DNA of 64,000 bases from Tepidiformaceae bacterium (lineage in GTDB: Bacteria > Chloroflexota > Dehalococcoidia > Tepidiformales > Tepidiformaceae), in NCBI GenBank assembly GCA_958295975.1, contig OY282446.1:721289-785288 (forward strand). The letters are read 5' to 3'. The notes under the pieces are model-generated. The model did no database searches. It was not told where the DNA came from and worked only from the letters and a program-made list of their open reading frames with translations. The position numbers were made by a program, and so were the translations under genes. Of the stretch, positions 50,331 through 64,000 are shown piece by piece (the first letter of the stretch is position 1; each line of letters begins with the position of its first letter).

Positions 50331-52394
50331 TTAGGGGGAAGGGGTGGGCGAGGGCGGCGGGACGCCGTCGCAGTAGGAGATGCCCATCCGGCGGGCGCTG
50401 TGGTCTCCGGCTGGCCGCAGGGAGACCGGCATACAGCCGGTGAGGTCGTTGCCGTGCACGCGCAGGCGCAGGTCCGGCTCATTCAGGTTTCCCAGCTCCG
50501 GCGGGATCGAACCTGTCAGCTGATTACCATTAAGCCGCAGAAGCCGCAGGTTGGCCAGGTTCCCCAGTTCGGGCGGGATCGGCCCCTCCAGCTGATTCCT
50601 TTCCAGATTAAGGACGCCGAGGTTCACGAGGTTCCCCAGTTCGGGTGGGATCGGACCTTCGAGCTGATTCCCTCCCAGACTAAGGACGCCGAGGTTCACG
50701 AAGTTCCCCAGTTCGGGTGGGATCGGACCTTCAAGGTCATTGTCGTTCAACCACAACAGGCTGAGGGACGTTAAGTCCGCCAGCGCGGGCGGGATCACGC
50801 CTGCCAGCTGGTTGTGCGAAAGGTCCAGGCTCCGCAGGCTTGCGAGGGTTCCCGGCACGAGCGGGATCGAACCGGTCAACTGGTTGAACGCGATGTCCAG
50901 CACTTCCAGGTCGGCGAGGTTCTCCAACTCCGGCGGGATCGTCCCCGACAGATCATTTCCCCGCAGGTTCAGGGTCTTCAGGCCGGTGAGGTGCCCCAGT
51001 TCGGGCGGGAGCTCGCCGTCAAGCCCACGCTCGCGCAATTCGAGGGCGGTCACGCGCCCGTCCGAGACCGTGACGCCATCCCAGGATGCGAGGGGGATGT
51101 GCTGGCTCCAGTTCAGGGAAGCGCTCCCCGTGAGCGTGTCACGCAGATCGCGGAGCGTTCGGCAATCGGACGCGAGGGGAGTAGCGCCTCGTTGGGGAAT
51201 GTGCAGTCCGAAAGCGCACGTTGACACATCCCCCAGACCAAAATTGTCAAGATCAAGGCTCAGCACACCCGGCGGAAGTTCCGGATCGAGCATGTTCACA
51301 TGCAGGTAGAGGGTCCGCAGACGACTCAGGTTCCCCAACTCCGGCGGGATGGCGCCCGCCAGCCCATTGAAGGAGAGATCCAGCGTCCGCAGCTCCGTCA
51401 GGTTCCCCAGCTCCGGCGGGATGGCGCCCGCCAGCCCGTTGCCGGAAAGGTTCAGCGTCCGCAGGCTTGCGAGCCGCATCCAGTGAGGCGGGACGGCCCC
51501 GGCGATCTGGTTGTTTGAAAGGTCCAGCATCCGCAGGTTCGACAGCTCCGCCAGTTCCGGCGGGGCGACGCCCGTGAGTCCGTTGCCGGAGAGGTCCAGC
51601 GTGCGCAGGTTCGACAGCGCTGCCAGTCCTGACGGGATGGCGCCCGTGAGCCCGTTGCCGGAAAGGTCCAGCGTCCACAGGTTCGACAGCTCCGCCAGTT
51701 CCGGCGGGATGGCGCCCGTCAACCCGTTGCCGGAAAGGTCCAGCGTCCACAGGTTCGACAGCTCCGCCAGTTCCGGCGGGATGGCGCCCGTCAACCCGTT
51801 GCCGGAAAGGTCCAGCGTCTGCAGGTCCGTCAATTGCGCCAGCCACCGGGGGAGCGACTCCTCCAGCATGTTGTCGGAGAGGTCCAGATGCGTCAGGCCG
51901 ATCAGGCTCGCCAGATCCGGAGGGAGCGATCCCGTGAAGCGATTGCCGGAAAGGTCCAGGGACGTCAGGCGCTCCATCTGCCCGAGCGCGGGCGGGATCG
52001 TTCCCGAAAGGCCGCGATCCGACAGGTCGAGCGCGATCACGCGCCCGTGTACGCCCGCGACCGTCACCCCGTTCCAGTCCTGGATGGGGAGGTTGGGGTC
52101 CCAGTTGCGCGTTCCCGCACCGTCGAGCGCGTCCCTCACCGCCAGCAGCGCCGCCTGATCGCGGGCGAGGCCGTCCCCGAATTCCTCCGCGGGCACGGGC
52201 GTGGCAGCAGGCGGGGGCGCGGGCGCGGGAATCGAATCGGAGGACGACCCCAGGTTCACGACCACGAGCGCCAGGGCCACGACAGCCGTGATCGCTCCCA
52301 CGACGAGCGGCCCGCGCATCGCCGGGGGAACGCGGCGGGCGAGGGTGACGGCGCGCCCGGCCCCCAGCCGCGCGCGCCAGCGCGCTCCGCTCAC
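50331..52394 (-). CDS. membrane-anchored leucine-rich-repeat protein (plant-type LRRs)
   Basis: 687 residues from GTG 52394, overlapping the phosphohexomutase stop by 4 nt. One membrane helix (PLVVGAITAVVALALVVVNL, about 29-48), a Pro/Ala linker, then two LRR arrays. Each begins with a cap like plant LRRNT (ALLAVRDALDGAGTRNWDPN ... DWNGVTV; LRDLRDTLTGSASLNW ... SWDGVTV). The 24-residue repeats have the plant-specific pattern LxxLxLSGNxLTGxIPPEL. About 11 are in the first array and 7 in the second, with Cys pairs closing each. Likely an external binding protein. The gene sits between a phosphohexomutase and ilvB. Confidence 0.88.
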   Translation of the reverse strand: MSGARWRARLGAGRAVTLARRVPPAMRGPLVVGAITAVVALALVVVNLGSSSDSIPAPAPPPAATPVPAEEFGDGLARDQAALLAVRDALDGAGTRNWDPNLPIQDWNGVTVAGVHGRVIALDLSDRGLSGTIPPALGQMERLTSLDLSGNRFTGSLPPDLASLIGLTHLDLSDNMLEESLPRWLAQLTDLQTLDLSGNGLTGAIPPELAELSNLWTLDLSGNGLTGAIPPELAELSNLWTLDLSGNGLTGAIPSGLAALSNLRTLDLSGNGLTGVAPPELAELSNLRMLDLSNNQIAGAVPPHWMRLASLRTLNLSGNGLAGAIPPELGNLTELRTLDLSFNGLAGAIPPELGNLSRLRTLYLHVNMLDPELPPGVLSLDLDNFGLGDVSTCAFGLHIPQRGATPLASDCRTLRDLRDTLTGSASLNWSQHIPLASWDGVTVSDGRVTALELRERGLDGELPPELGHLTGLKTLNLRGNDLSGTIPPELENLADLEVLDIAFNQLTGSIPLVPGTLASLRSLDLSHNQLAGVIPPALADLTSLSLLWLNDNDLEGPIPPELGNFVNLGVLSLGGNQLEGPIPPELGNLVNLGVLNLERNQLEGPIPPELGNLANLRLLRLNGNQLTGSIPPELGNLNEPDLRLRVHGNDLTGCMPVSLRPAGDHSARRMGISYCDGVPPPSPTPSP
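51577..51810 (-). repeat. 72-bp tandem repeats in the LRR gene
   Basis: Units beginning CCGTTGCCGGAAAGGTCCAG (plus strand) repeat at 72-bp spacing. The two copies at about 51652-51723 and 51724-51795 are practically identical, showing very recent expansion of the 24-residue LRR. Confidence 0.8.
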
Positions 52395-53848
52395 GGGCGG
52401 GCGCTCCCGGCGGGGGCGGGGGCGAGGGCGGCGAGGGCGAGGGCGCGTGCGGCGGCCATGACGGGCGCGATCTTCGCTTCGTCACGCAGTTCGGCGTAGA
52501 CGCGGAGCAGGGGCTCCGTGCCGGAGAGGCGGAAGAGCAGCCAGCCGTCCTTGAAGAGGAAGCGCCAGCCGTCGGTCGTATCGACGCCGGTGACGGGCAG
52601 GCCCGCGAATTCGCGCGGGGAGGCGGCGTCGAGGGCGGCCCCCGCGGCGGCATTCGCGCCGGGGGCGAGCTCGAGGTCGAGGCGCCGGTAGAAGTGGGGG
52701 CCGGTGAGGGCGAAGACATCGTCCAGCAGCTCGCGCGGGCCCTTGCCGCCGAGGGCCATGGCGTCGAGCAGGAGGAGGGCGGCGAGGATGCCGTCGCGTT
52801 CGGGCAGGTGGCCGCGGAAGCCGTAGCCGCCGCTCTCCTCGCCGCCGACGAGGGCGTCCGCGCGCAGCATGGCGGGGCCGATGTGCTTGAAGCCCACGGG
52901 CGTCTCTATGCAGGGCTGGCCGTGGCGTTCGGCGAGGAGGCGGACCATGGCCGTGGCCGTGATCGACTTGACCACCGCGCCGCGCAGCCCGCGCGCGTCC
53001 AGCAGATAGTGGACGAGGAGGGCGAAGACGCGCATCTGGTCCACGTAGGCGCCGCCGCCATCGACGAGGCCCACGCGGTCGGCGTCGCCGTCGTTGGCCA
53101 CGCCCGCGTCGAAGCCGCCGCCCGCCACGAGCGCGAGCAGGGCGTCGAGGTTGGCGGCGATGGGTTCGGGGGCGTGCAGGCCGGGGAAGAGGGGATTGCG
53201 TTCGGCGTGAATCTCCTCGACGCGCGTGGCCCCGCCGTCGAGCAGCGCGGGCAGCAGGCCCGCGCCCGCGCCGTACATGGGATCGACGGCGACGCGCAGC
53301 CCGGCGGAGCGGATGCGGGGAAGGTCGACCTGCCGCGCGAGGCCGTCGAGGTAGCCCGCGACGGGATCGAAGCGCGCGATGGCGTCGGAATCGGCGGGGG
53401 CGAGGCGCACGCGCGCGGGGTCGGCGAGGATGGCGGGCACGCGCGCCTCGATGTCCGCCACGATTTCGGGGCTGGCGCTGCCGCCGTAGTGGGGCTTCAC
53501 CTTGATCCCGTTCCAGCGGAAGGGGTTGTGGCTGCTGGTGACGATGAGGCCGCCCGCCGCGCCCGTCTCCACGATGCGGTAGCTGAGCGCGGGCGTGGGC
53601 GCGGGGCGGTCGGCCAGCTGCACGGCGAAGCCCGCGCCCGCCAGCACGCGCGCCACGGCGAGGGCGAATTCGTCGGAGAGGAAGCGCGTGTCGTAGCCGA
53701 CGACGAGGTGGCGGCCGCGCCCGCCGGCGGCGGCGAAGTGCTCGGCCGCGGCGCGGGCGCAGGCGCGCACGTTGGCGAAGGTGAACTCCTCGCCCATGAG
53801 GGCGCGCCAGCCGTCGGTGCCGAAGCGGACGGGGTTCGCGTTGGCCAC
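52391..53848 (-). CDS. phosphoglucomutase/phosphomannomutase-family enzyme
   Basis: 485 residues from GTG 53848. (M)ANANPVRFGTDGWRALMGEE, the phosphoserine loop VTSSHNPFRWNGIKVK, metal loop GVANDGDADRVGLVD, sugar loop GGEESGGYGF and phosphate-binding RLSGTEPLLRVY. All four active-site loops are intact. It interconverts hexose 1- and 6-phosphates. Next to a sugar nucleotidyltransferase, which suggests supply of an activated sugar. Confidence 0.93.
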   Translation of the reverse strand: MANANPVRFGTDGWRALMGEEFTFANVRACARAAAEHFAAAGGRGRHLVVGYDTRFLSDEFALAVARVLAGAGFAVQLADRPAPTPALSYRIVETGAAGGLIVTSSHNPFRWNGIKVKPHYGGSASPEIVADIEARVPAILADPARVRLAPADSDAIARFDPVAGYLDGLARQVDLPRIRSAGLRVAVDPMYGAGAGLLPALLDGGATRVEEIHAERNPLFPGLHAPEPIAANLDALLALVAGGGFDAGVANDGDADRVGLVDGGGAYVDQMRVFALLVHYLLDARGLRGAVVKSITATAMVRLLAERHGQPCIETPVGFKHIGPAMLRADALVGGEESGGYGFRGHLPERDGILAALLLLDAMALGGKGPRELLDDVFALTGPHFYRRLDLELAPGANAAAGAALDAASPREFAGLPVTGVDTTDGWRFLFKDGWLLFRLSGTEPLLRVYAELRDEAKIAPVMAAARALALAALAPAPAGSARP

Positions 53849-53850
53849 CG

Positions 53851-54849
53851 TCAGGCTCGCCCGCCGGGCTGGAGGACGGCGCCGGGGTCGAGGCGCGCGC
53901 CCGCGGCCACGGAGGCGCCGCGTCCCAGCACGGCGCCGCGCACGACCGCGCCCGCGCCGATCGTCACGCCGTCGGCGAGCACGGAGTCGCTGACGCTGGC
54001 GCCGCTCTCCACGCGCACATCCTCCCACAGAATCGAGCGCGCGGCGCAGGCGCGACCGACGACGGAGCGCGCGCCGACGGCGGATTCCTCGAGAGTCGCG
54101 CCTTCGTCGATGGCGGCGTCCGCGGCCACGAGCGGGCCGCCCGCGCGCCGCGCGAGGGCGCGGGAGAGCGCAAGGTAGCGGGCGGGCGTACCGAGGTCGG
54201 CCCAGGGGCCCTCGAAGCGGTAGCCCAGCACGTTGGAGCCCTTGCCCACGAGCGAGGGGAAGAGGGTTTCCTCCACGCGCACGGGGCCGGGCGGGATCTC
54301 GTCGACGAGGCCGGGCTCGAACACCCACACGCCCGCGTTCACGAGGTCGCCGGGGGCGTCGCCGGGGGGCGGCTTCTCGACGAAGCCGGTGACGCGCGAG
54401 GCGGCGTCCACGACGGCCACGCCGAAGGCGGAGGGGTCGGGCACGGCGCACAGGGCGAGCGTGAGGCGGGCCCCGGCGCGCGCGTGGGCGTCGAGCGCGG
54501 CGGGGAGGTCGAAGTCGGCGTGGATGTCGCCGTTGAGCACGAGGAAACGCCCGGCCACGTCCGCGGCGCGCACGGCGTGGCGGATGGCGCCGCCCGATTC
54601 GAGCCGCTCGCGCTCGCGCACGTGCGCCACGGCGAGGGGGCCGCGCAGCCCCTCGGGGCAGGCCTCCGCCAGGTCGTCCTGATGCTGGCCGAGGGCGAGG
54701 ATGGCGCGCTCCACGCCGGAACGGGCGAGCCAGTCGAGCAGGTGGTCGATGGCGGGGCGGTTGGCCACGGGGATGAGGCTCTTGTGGCGCGTGAGCGTGA
54801 GGGGGCGCAGGCGCGCTCCCCGCCCGCCGACGAGGATGATGGCGTCCAT
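53851..54849 (-). CDS. NDP-sugar nucleotidyltransferase (mannose-1-phosphate guanylyltransferase-like)
   Basis: 332 residues. N-terminal nucleotidyltransferase domain (MDAIILVGGRGARLRPLT, RHKSLIPVANRPAIDHLL, NGDIHADFD) and a C-terminal left-handed beta-helix (EDVRVESGASVSDSVLADG ... IGAGAVVRGAVLGRGASV). This is the eukaryotic/archaeal-like GMPP layout. The product is GDP-mannose or another NDP-hexose. Two nt separate it from the mutase. Confidence 0.9.
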   Translation of the reverse strand: MDAIILVGGRGARLRPLTLTRHKSLIPVANRPAIDHLLDWLARSGVERAILALGQHQDDLAEACPEGLRGPLAVAHVRERERLESGGAIRHAVRAADVAGRFLVLNGDIHADFDLPAALDAHARAGARLTLALCAVPDPSAFGVAVVDAASRVTGFVEKPPPGDAPGDLVNAGVWVFEPGLVDEIPPGPVRVEETLFPSLVGKGSNVLGYRFEGPWADLGTPARYLALSRALARRAGGPLVAADAAIDEGATLEESAVGARSVVGRACAARSILWEDVRVESGASVSDSVLADGVTIGAGAVVRGAVLGRGASVAAGARLDPGAVLQPGGRA

Positions 54850-54857
54850 CGGCGACG

Positions 54858-59681
<4,824 letters not shown>

Positions 59682-59727
59682 GCGGGAATCCTATGCGCTG
59701 GAGCCATCATGGGACGAGGCGGCGCGC

Positions 59728-62046
59728 TCACTCCCCGTCGGGGATGGCGAACTCCGTCTCCCAGATGGCGCCCGTCCCGTCGTACTGGCCCGTGCGGATG
59801 CGGGCGATGGGGTAGTCGGGCAGGTGCGCCACCGCCACGCAGTTCCCGTCGACGATCACTCCGTGCGTCGCGAAGGCGAAGTCGAGGTTGTCGAAGCCGT
59901 ACTCCCGGCGAGGCGCGGGCAGGTCATCCGGATCGACCGGATCGATGTGCAGGAAGAAGGATGCGGCGGCGTCATCCGCGGAGCACCCGTCCCGCAGGTA
60001 CGTGAGCGCGCGTCCGTCGCGGTAGACGCTGAAGACGGAGCGGGCCAGCGGCTCGCTCGCCAGCGCCTCGCGCCGCGCGCGCGCAAGGTCGGACACTGTG
60101 GGAGCGGTGACCCCGCCGTCGGGCGTGAACTCCACTTCCCAGTGGACGCCGGCGTCGCTGAGCTGGCCCGTGCGGATGCTGGCGATGGGGTAGGCCGGCA
60201 GGCGCGCGGTGGCCACGCAGTTCCCGTCGATGCGGGCCCCGAAGGGGAAGTCCCGGTTGTCGAAGCCGTGCACGGCGCGGCCGGGGGGCAGGTCGCTGGC
60301 GTCGACGGGCCGGACGTGCAGGAAGAAGCGCGTCCCGATGTCCTCCGCCGGGCAGCCGTCCCGGAGGTACGTCAGCTCGCTCCCGTCGCGATGGATGTGG
60401 TAGGTGGAGCGGACCAGCGGCTCGCCGCCGGCCAGCGCCCGCCGCCGAAACGAGCCGAACCATTCCACGGGATCAATCATGCAGCGGAGTGTGGTGGCGT
60501 AGACGCGGACGACGTAGGAGACGGGCGCGGGCGGGGCGGGAGCGGAGCATCCCTCGCCGTGGAGCGCATAAAAATTGCGCTCGCCGGAGCGGAAGTCCCG
60601 CGTCTCGACGATCCGCTCCCGCTCGTCCGCCGGGAGAATCTCCCGGTGCCGCCGCAGGAAACCGGACGAGAGGAAGAGGTCTCCGGACGGGTGGTCGCGG
60701 ACGATGTCGTGGAGAATCTGCTGCTCGGCCAGCCTCCAGTAGTTCATGGTCCAGGAGGCGTTCAGCCGCTCCGGCGTGGTTCTGTCCACGAGGACGGTGA
60801 AATAGCTGTCCTCGTGCGGATGGATGCGGACCATGGAGACGACCGTCACGGCGATGGCCGCGCCCGCCAGCGCATACGCCCCCACCCGCAACCAGCGCCC
60901 GCGAAGGGACGACACCAGCCACCGCAGCCCGAAGACGGCCAGCAGGAGCAACGGCGCATACAGGAAGTACAGCTGCCGCCAGCCTGTGTAGATGTTGCTC
61001 CCGAGGACGACGATGGCCACGACCATTGCCACGGGCAGGGCGATCAACAGCAGGCCGAACCGCAGCGGGCCGTCGCGGAGGATGTCGCGCGAGCGACGGA
61101 CTCCGCGCCACGCCAGCGCGACGGCCCCGCCCAACGCCAGCAGCAGCACGGCGGGCGGCGTCGTGATCCCCACCCACACGGGCACGTAGTCGAACGGCGG
61201 CCCGTCCGGGGAGTACAGCCATTCGCCCCGGAACAGGTTGGACGACTCGTTTGGATGAGCGCCAAGCACCTCGACCAGCTCCGCGGCACGCCCGACGGGG
61301 TCGGTCCAGAGCGCGGGCAAGGAGGCGTAGTACGTGAGGATGGCGATCAGCGCGAACGCTCCCCCCGTCAGCAGGGCGCGCCCACGCTCCTCGCGGCTGC
61401 GCGCGAGCGCCGCGTCCAGCCCCCGCAGGGCGAGCACGGCGGCGAAGAGCGCTATCCCCATGACGCGGAGGTTGACGAGCAGGCCGATGCCCACCCCGCA
61501 CAGCAGGAAGGCGGCCAGCGTGTCCCTCCGGAAGGCCCGATGGACGAGGTACAGCGAGATCATGAACATGACGAGGGTGGGGATGTCCTTCGAATTGAAG
61601 AACGAGTGCGCGTAGAGGCGCGGATGCAGCAGGAACAGGACCATGGCGATGAGCGCCAGCGCCCTGCTGTTGAACAGGCGCAGAACGAGCAGATAGCAGA
61701 AAACGCCGCCCGCCAGGAAGAACAGATACGTGAGGATGTGTCTGCCGGGAATGATGTCCCGGCTGTCCTCCAGCCCGGGGATGCGTTCGGTGAGGAGGAC
61801 GAGCGGCGCCTCAAAGACCGCGCCATAGTAGCGATTAGAGGGCTTTCTCAGCTGGTCGAAGGCGCGCTCGCCGTCCCCCGCAAGGTAGTCGAGCGCCGCT
61901 TCGCCGATGGGGCGCTGGGCCACGATGTCGAGCCCCACGCCGTAGTCGTCGAGCACGAGCGCGCCCGCCAGCAGGAAGGATGCGACCACGGCCAGGAAGG
62001 GCCAGTGGGCGGCGCCCAGCCGCCGGAGCGAAGACGCGGCGATCAC
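59728..62046 (-). CDS. GT-C-like membrane glycosyltransferase with two C-terminal modules (copy 2)
   Basis: 772 residues, closely similar to copy 1 along its whole length, from LVLDDYGVGLDIVAQRP near the N-terminus to two C-terminal modules. Differences cluster in the first loop (a shorter GDGERAFDQLRKP region where copy 1 has a Gly/Glu-rich insert) and in loop NESSNLFRGEW. Its start lies 216 bp from the end of copy 3, with gene remnants between. Same inferred role as copy 1. Confidence 0.75.
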   Translation of the reverse strand: MIAASSLRRLGAAHWPFLAVVASFLLAGALVLDDYGVGLDIVAQRPIGEAALDYLAGDGERAFDQLRKPSNRYYGAVFEAPLVLLTERIPGLEDSRDIIPGRHILTYLFFLAGGVFCYLLVLRLFNSRALALIAMVLFLLHPRLYAHSFFNSKDIPTLVMFMISLYLVHRAFRRDTLAAFLLCGVGIGLLVNLRVMGIALFAAVLALRGLDAALARSREERGRALLTGGAFALIAILTYYASLPALWTDPVGRAAELVEVLGAHPNESSNLFRGEWLYSPDGPPFDYVPVWVGITTPPAVLLLALGGAVALAWRGVRRSRDILRDGPLRFGLLLIALPVAMVVAIVVLGSNIYTGWRQLYFLYAPLLLLAVFGLRWLVSSLRGRWLRVGAYALAGAAIAVTVVSMVRIHPHEDSYFTVLVDRTTPERLNASWTMNYWRLAEQQILHDIVRDHPSGDLFLSSGFLRRHREILPADERERIVETRDFRSGERNFYALHGEGCSAPAPPAPVSYVVRVYATTLRCMIDPVEWFGSFRRRALAGGEPLVRSTYHIHRDGSELTYLRDGCPAEDIGTRFFLHVRPVDASDLPPGRAVHGFDNRDFPFGARIDGNCVATARLPAYPIASIRTGQLSDAGVHWEVEFTPDGGVTAPTVSDLARARREALASEPLARSVFSVYRDGRALTYLRDGCSADDAAASFFLHIDPVDPDDLPAPRREYGFDNLDFAFATHGVIVDGNCVAVAHLPDYPIARIRTGQYDGTGAIWETEFAIPDGE

Positions 62047-62262
62047 GCGGGGATTCTATGGTCCGGAGCCATCCCGGGGCGGGGCGGAGCGCGGTTCGAG
62101 CGCGAAGGCCTCCGCCAGCAGCTCGCAGGAGCGCAGGCGGGCGGCGAAGTCGTGCGTTCGCCCAGGCCGATCCGTACGTGGCCAACGGCCTCGTGCGCGA
62201 CTGGCGCGTGCGCGAGTGGACGGTCGTGATCGGCGGCGATTAGTCCGGCGGGAGCCCCACGC
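62047..62262. other. intergenic scar between tandem copies 2 and 3
   Basis: 216 bp. The plus strand holds a truncated YciI-like C-terminus (annotated separately). The minus strand holds an unidentified frame, HDFAARLRSCELLAEAFALE, ending at TAG 62056. Both look like remnants of genes cut when the array formed. Confidence 0.45.
62151..62243 (+). pseudogene. truncated YciI-family C-terminal fragment
   Basis: The frame ...RAFAQADPYVANGLVRDWRV..., ending EWTVVIGGD and TAG, matches the C-terminus of YciI-like proteins (ADPY...GLV, then W-V). The N-terminal two thirds is missing and no start codon is in a sensible place. Likely a fossil of a gene removed by duplication or deletion in the array. 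Confidence 0.6.
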
Positions 62263-64000
62263 TCACTCCCCGTCCGGGATGGCGAACTCCACCGCCCAGA
62301 TGGCGCCCGTCTCGTCGTACTGGCCCGTGCGCACGCTGGCGATGGGGTAGGCGGGCAGGCGCGCGACCGCGATGCAGTTCCCGTCGATGCGGGCTCCGCT
62401 CCGTGCCAGGGTGAAGTCGAGGTTCTCGAAGCCGTGCACCCGGCGATGGGCGGGCAGGTCTTCGGCATCGACCGGCTCGACGTGGAGGAAGAAGCGCGCG
62501 ACGGCGTCCTCCGCGGAGCACTCCTCCCGCAAGTACGTCAGCGTGCGTCCGTCGCGGTAGACGTCGAAGACGGAGCGGGCCAGCGGCTCGCCCGCCAGCG
62601 CCTCGCGCCGCGCGCGCGCAAGATCGGACCACGCAAGGTCGGACACGGAGGGGGCGATGACCCGCCAGTCGGACGTGAACTCCACTTCCCAGCGCTGGCC
62701 GCTCTCGTCGAACTGGCCCGTGCGGATGCTGGCGATGGGGTAGTCCGGCAGGCGCGCGGTGGCCACGCAGTTCCCATCAATGCGGGCATCGAGGGAGAAA
62801 TTCCGGTTGTCGAAGCCGTGCTCCGCGCGGCCGGGGGGCAGGTCGCTGGCGTCGACGGGTCTGACGTGCAGGAAGAAGCGCCTCCTGATGTCCTCCGCCG
62901 GGCAGCCGTCCCGGAGGTACGTCAGCGCGCTCCCGTCGCGGTGGATGTGGTAGGTGGAGCGAACCAGCGGCTCGCCGCCAGCCAGCGCCGCCCGCCGGAG
63001 GCCGCCGAAATACGCCACCGGATCGACGAAGCAATCGAGCGTGGTGGCATAAATGCGGCTGACGTAGGCGCCGTCCGGGAGGGGAGCGGGGCAGGGTTGG
63101 CCGCCGCGAAGCTCGTAGAAGTTGCGCTCCCCGGAACGGAAGTCGCGCGTGTTGATGACCCGCTTGCGGTCATCCGCGTGGAGCAGCCAGCGGCTCAGCA
63201 CGTGCCGGAGCGCAACAAAAAGCGTCCGGAATGGTCCCCGGCGATGGCGCCCAGAACGCCCCGGTCGGACTGCCCCGAGTAATTCAGGTCGTAGCGGGAG
63301 GCCAGCCGCTCCGGCGTGGTTCTGTCCACGAGGACGTTGAAGTAGTTGTCTTGGTACGGGTGGACGCGGACCATGGAGACGACCGTCACGGCGATGGCCG
63401 CGCCCGCCAGCGCATACGCCCCCGCGCGCATCCATCGTCCGCGCGCGCCCGCCAGTTGGTGAAGCCCCGCGACCGCGAGCAGGAGCAGGGGCGCATACAG
63501 GAAGTACAGGTGCCGCCAGCCGTTGTAGACGTTGCTCTCCAGCACGACGACGGCCACGACTGTGGCCACGGTCGTGGCGATCAGCAGCAGGCCGAACCGC
63601 GACGGACCGTTGCGGAGCACGGCGCGCGGGCGGCGCAGTCCGCGCCACGCCAACGCCACTGCCCCGGCCAGTGCCAGCAGGAGTACGGCGGGCGGCGTCG
63701 TGATTCCCACCCAGACGGGCACGTAGTCGAACGGAGGCCCGTCCGGGGCGTACAGCCATTCGCCCCGAAACAGGTTGTAGCCCGTCCAGGGGTGAGAGCT
63801 GAGCGTCCCGACCAGCTCCATGAAGCGCCCCACCGGGTCGGTCCAGAGCACGGGCAACGCGGCGTAGTACGTGAGGATGGCGGTCAGCGCGAACGCTCCC
63901 CCCGTCAGCAGGGCGCGCCCGCGCTCCTCCCGGCTGCGTGCGAACGCCGCGTCCAGCGCGCACAGGACGAGTACGGCGGCGAAGAGCGCTATCGCCATGA
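62263..64000 (-). pseudogene. GT-C-like glycosyltransferase copy 3, frameshifted and truncated by the window edge
   Basis: The 3' part (frame from 62263) carries both C-terminal modules; the 5' part (frame ending at TGA 63195) carries the last membrane helices, starting at MAIALFAAVLVLCALDAA, which is mid-protein in copies 1 and 2. The two frames join at five T (minus strand) at 63221-63217. Adding one T restores GRF-FVALRHVLSRWLLHADDRKRV, which aligns without a gap to GDLFLSFNSLQRYREILPAD of copy 1. So the copy has a one-base deletion: a pseudogene, phase variant, or sequencing error. The true N-terminus is outside the window. Confidence 0.75.

Noticed and set aside
63195-63240. Programmed -1 frameshifting to join the halves of copy 3
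   Set aside because: The site CGC-TTT-TTG is not a proper slippery heptamer (needs T TTT TTG), and the two intact neighbours are in one frame, so a one-base deletion is simpler.

Overview
The window is about 64 kb of very GC-rich, densely packed bacterial chromosome. I read it as Chloroflexota, plausibly in or near Dehalococcoidia. The reasons are inference from content: high GC with many GTG and TTG starts, a Rieske oxygenase + thiolase + DUF35 catabolic cluster, a split-cytochrome-b menaquinol complex, sortase and LysM surface proteins, and Pro/Thr-rich linkers. No rRNA, tRNA, CRISPR array, prophage or insertion sequence was found. Genes sit in tight same-strand runs. Seven junctions overlap by 4 nt (GTGA or ATGA), so translational coupling is the rule.

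Left edge (1-6.6 kb): the 3' end of a Panacea/SocA-type antitoxin with a PemK-like partner, then a catabolic operon on the minus strand (methylmalonyl-CoA mutase, a 46-aa protein, thiolase-like protein, DUF35 protein, Rieske oxygenase, zinc-ribbon protein). A GC-poorer restriction-modification pair (3.1-4.5 kb) is inserted inside this operon. From 8.4 to 18.8 kb come TrmH, a zinc alcohol dehydrogenase, an EamA transporter behind a coupled leader ORF, a P1-family peptidase, MutM, RuvA, a membrane-anchored DsbA-like protein whose two halves are in reversed order, a CX5R phosphatase, a BtrH-like protein and an M16 peptidase.

From 18.8 to 30.7 kb: PurL and PurQ flank three RDD membrane proteins and a DUF4389 protein, with no PurS seen. 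Then PgpH-like 7TM-HD protein, a serine beta-lactamase-like esterase, YqeY, S21, a DUF1992 protein, a sigma-region-4 plus winged-helix regulator, and two 40-47 aa sibling proteins, one a zinc ribbon and one lacking the cysteines. From 30.7 to 35.2 kb is a respiratory operon with a clear promoter: a 32-aa membrane peptide, b6-type cytochrome b with the heme c_i cysteine, subunit IV, a TAT-type Rieske protein, and one polypeptide joining cytochrome c, LysM repeats and a blue-copper domain. This is the most unusual system here.

From 35.2 to 50.1 kb: GT2 glycosyltransferase, S20, Rho, LysM-M23 peptidase, lipoprotein sortase, a Thr-Pro repeat surface protein, a P-loop kinase, S15, PNPase with a long Arg-rich tail, GlnA (with a GlnR-like box upstream), an MBL hydrolase, a TSUP exporter and IlvB/IlvN. 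From 50.3 to 57.3 kb a minus-strand run encodes AhcY, MetK, a sugar nucleotidyltransferase, a phosphohexomutase and a membrane-anchored leucine-rich-repeat protein of plant-like LRR type. From 57.4 kb to the right edge is a tandem array of three GT-C-like membrane proteins, each with two copies of a ~95-residue C-terminal module. The third is frameshifted and runs out of the window, and a truncated YciI remnant lies between copies two and three.
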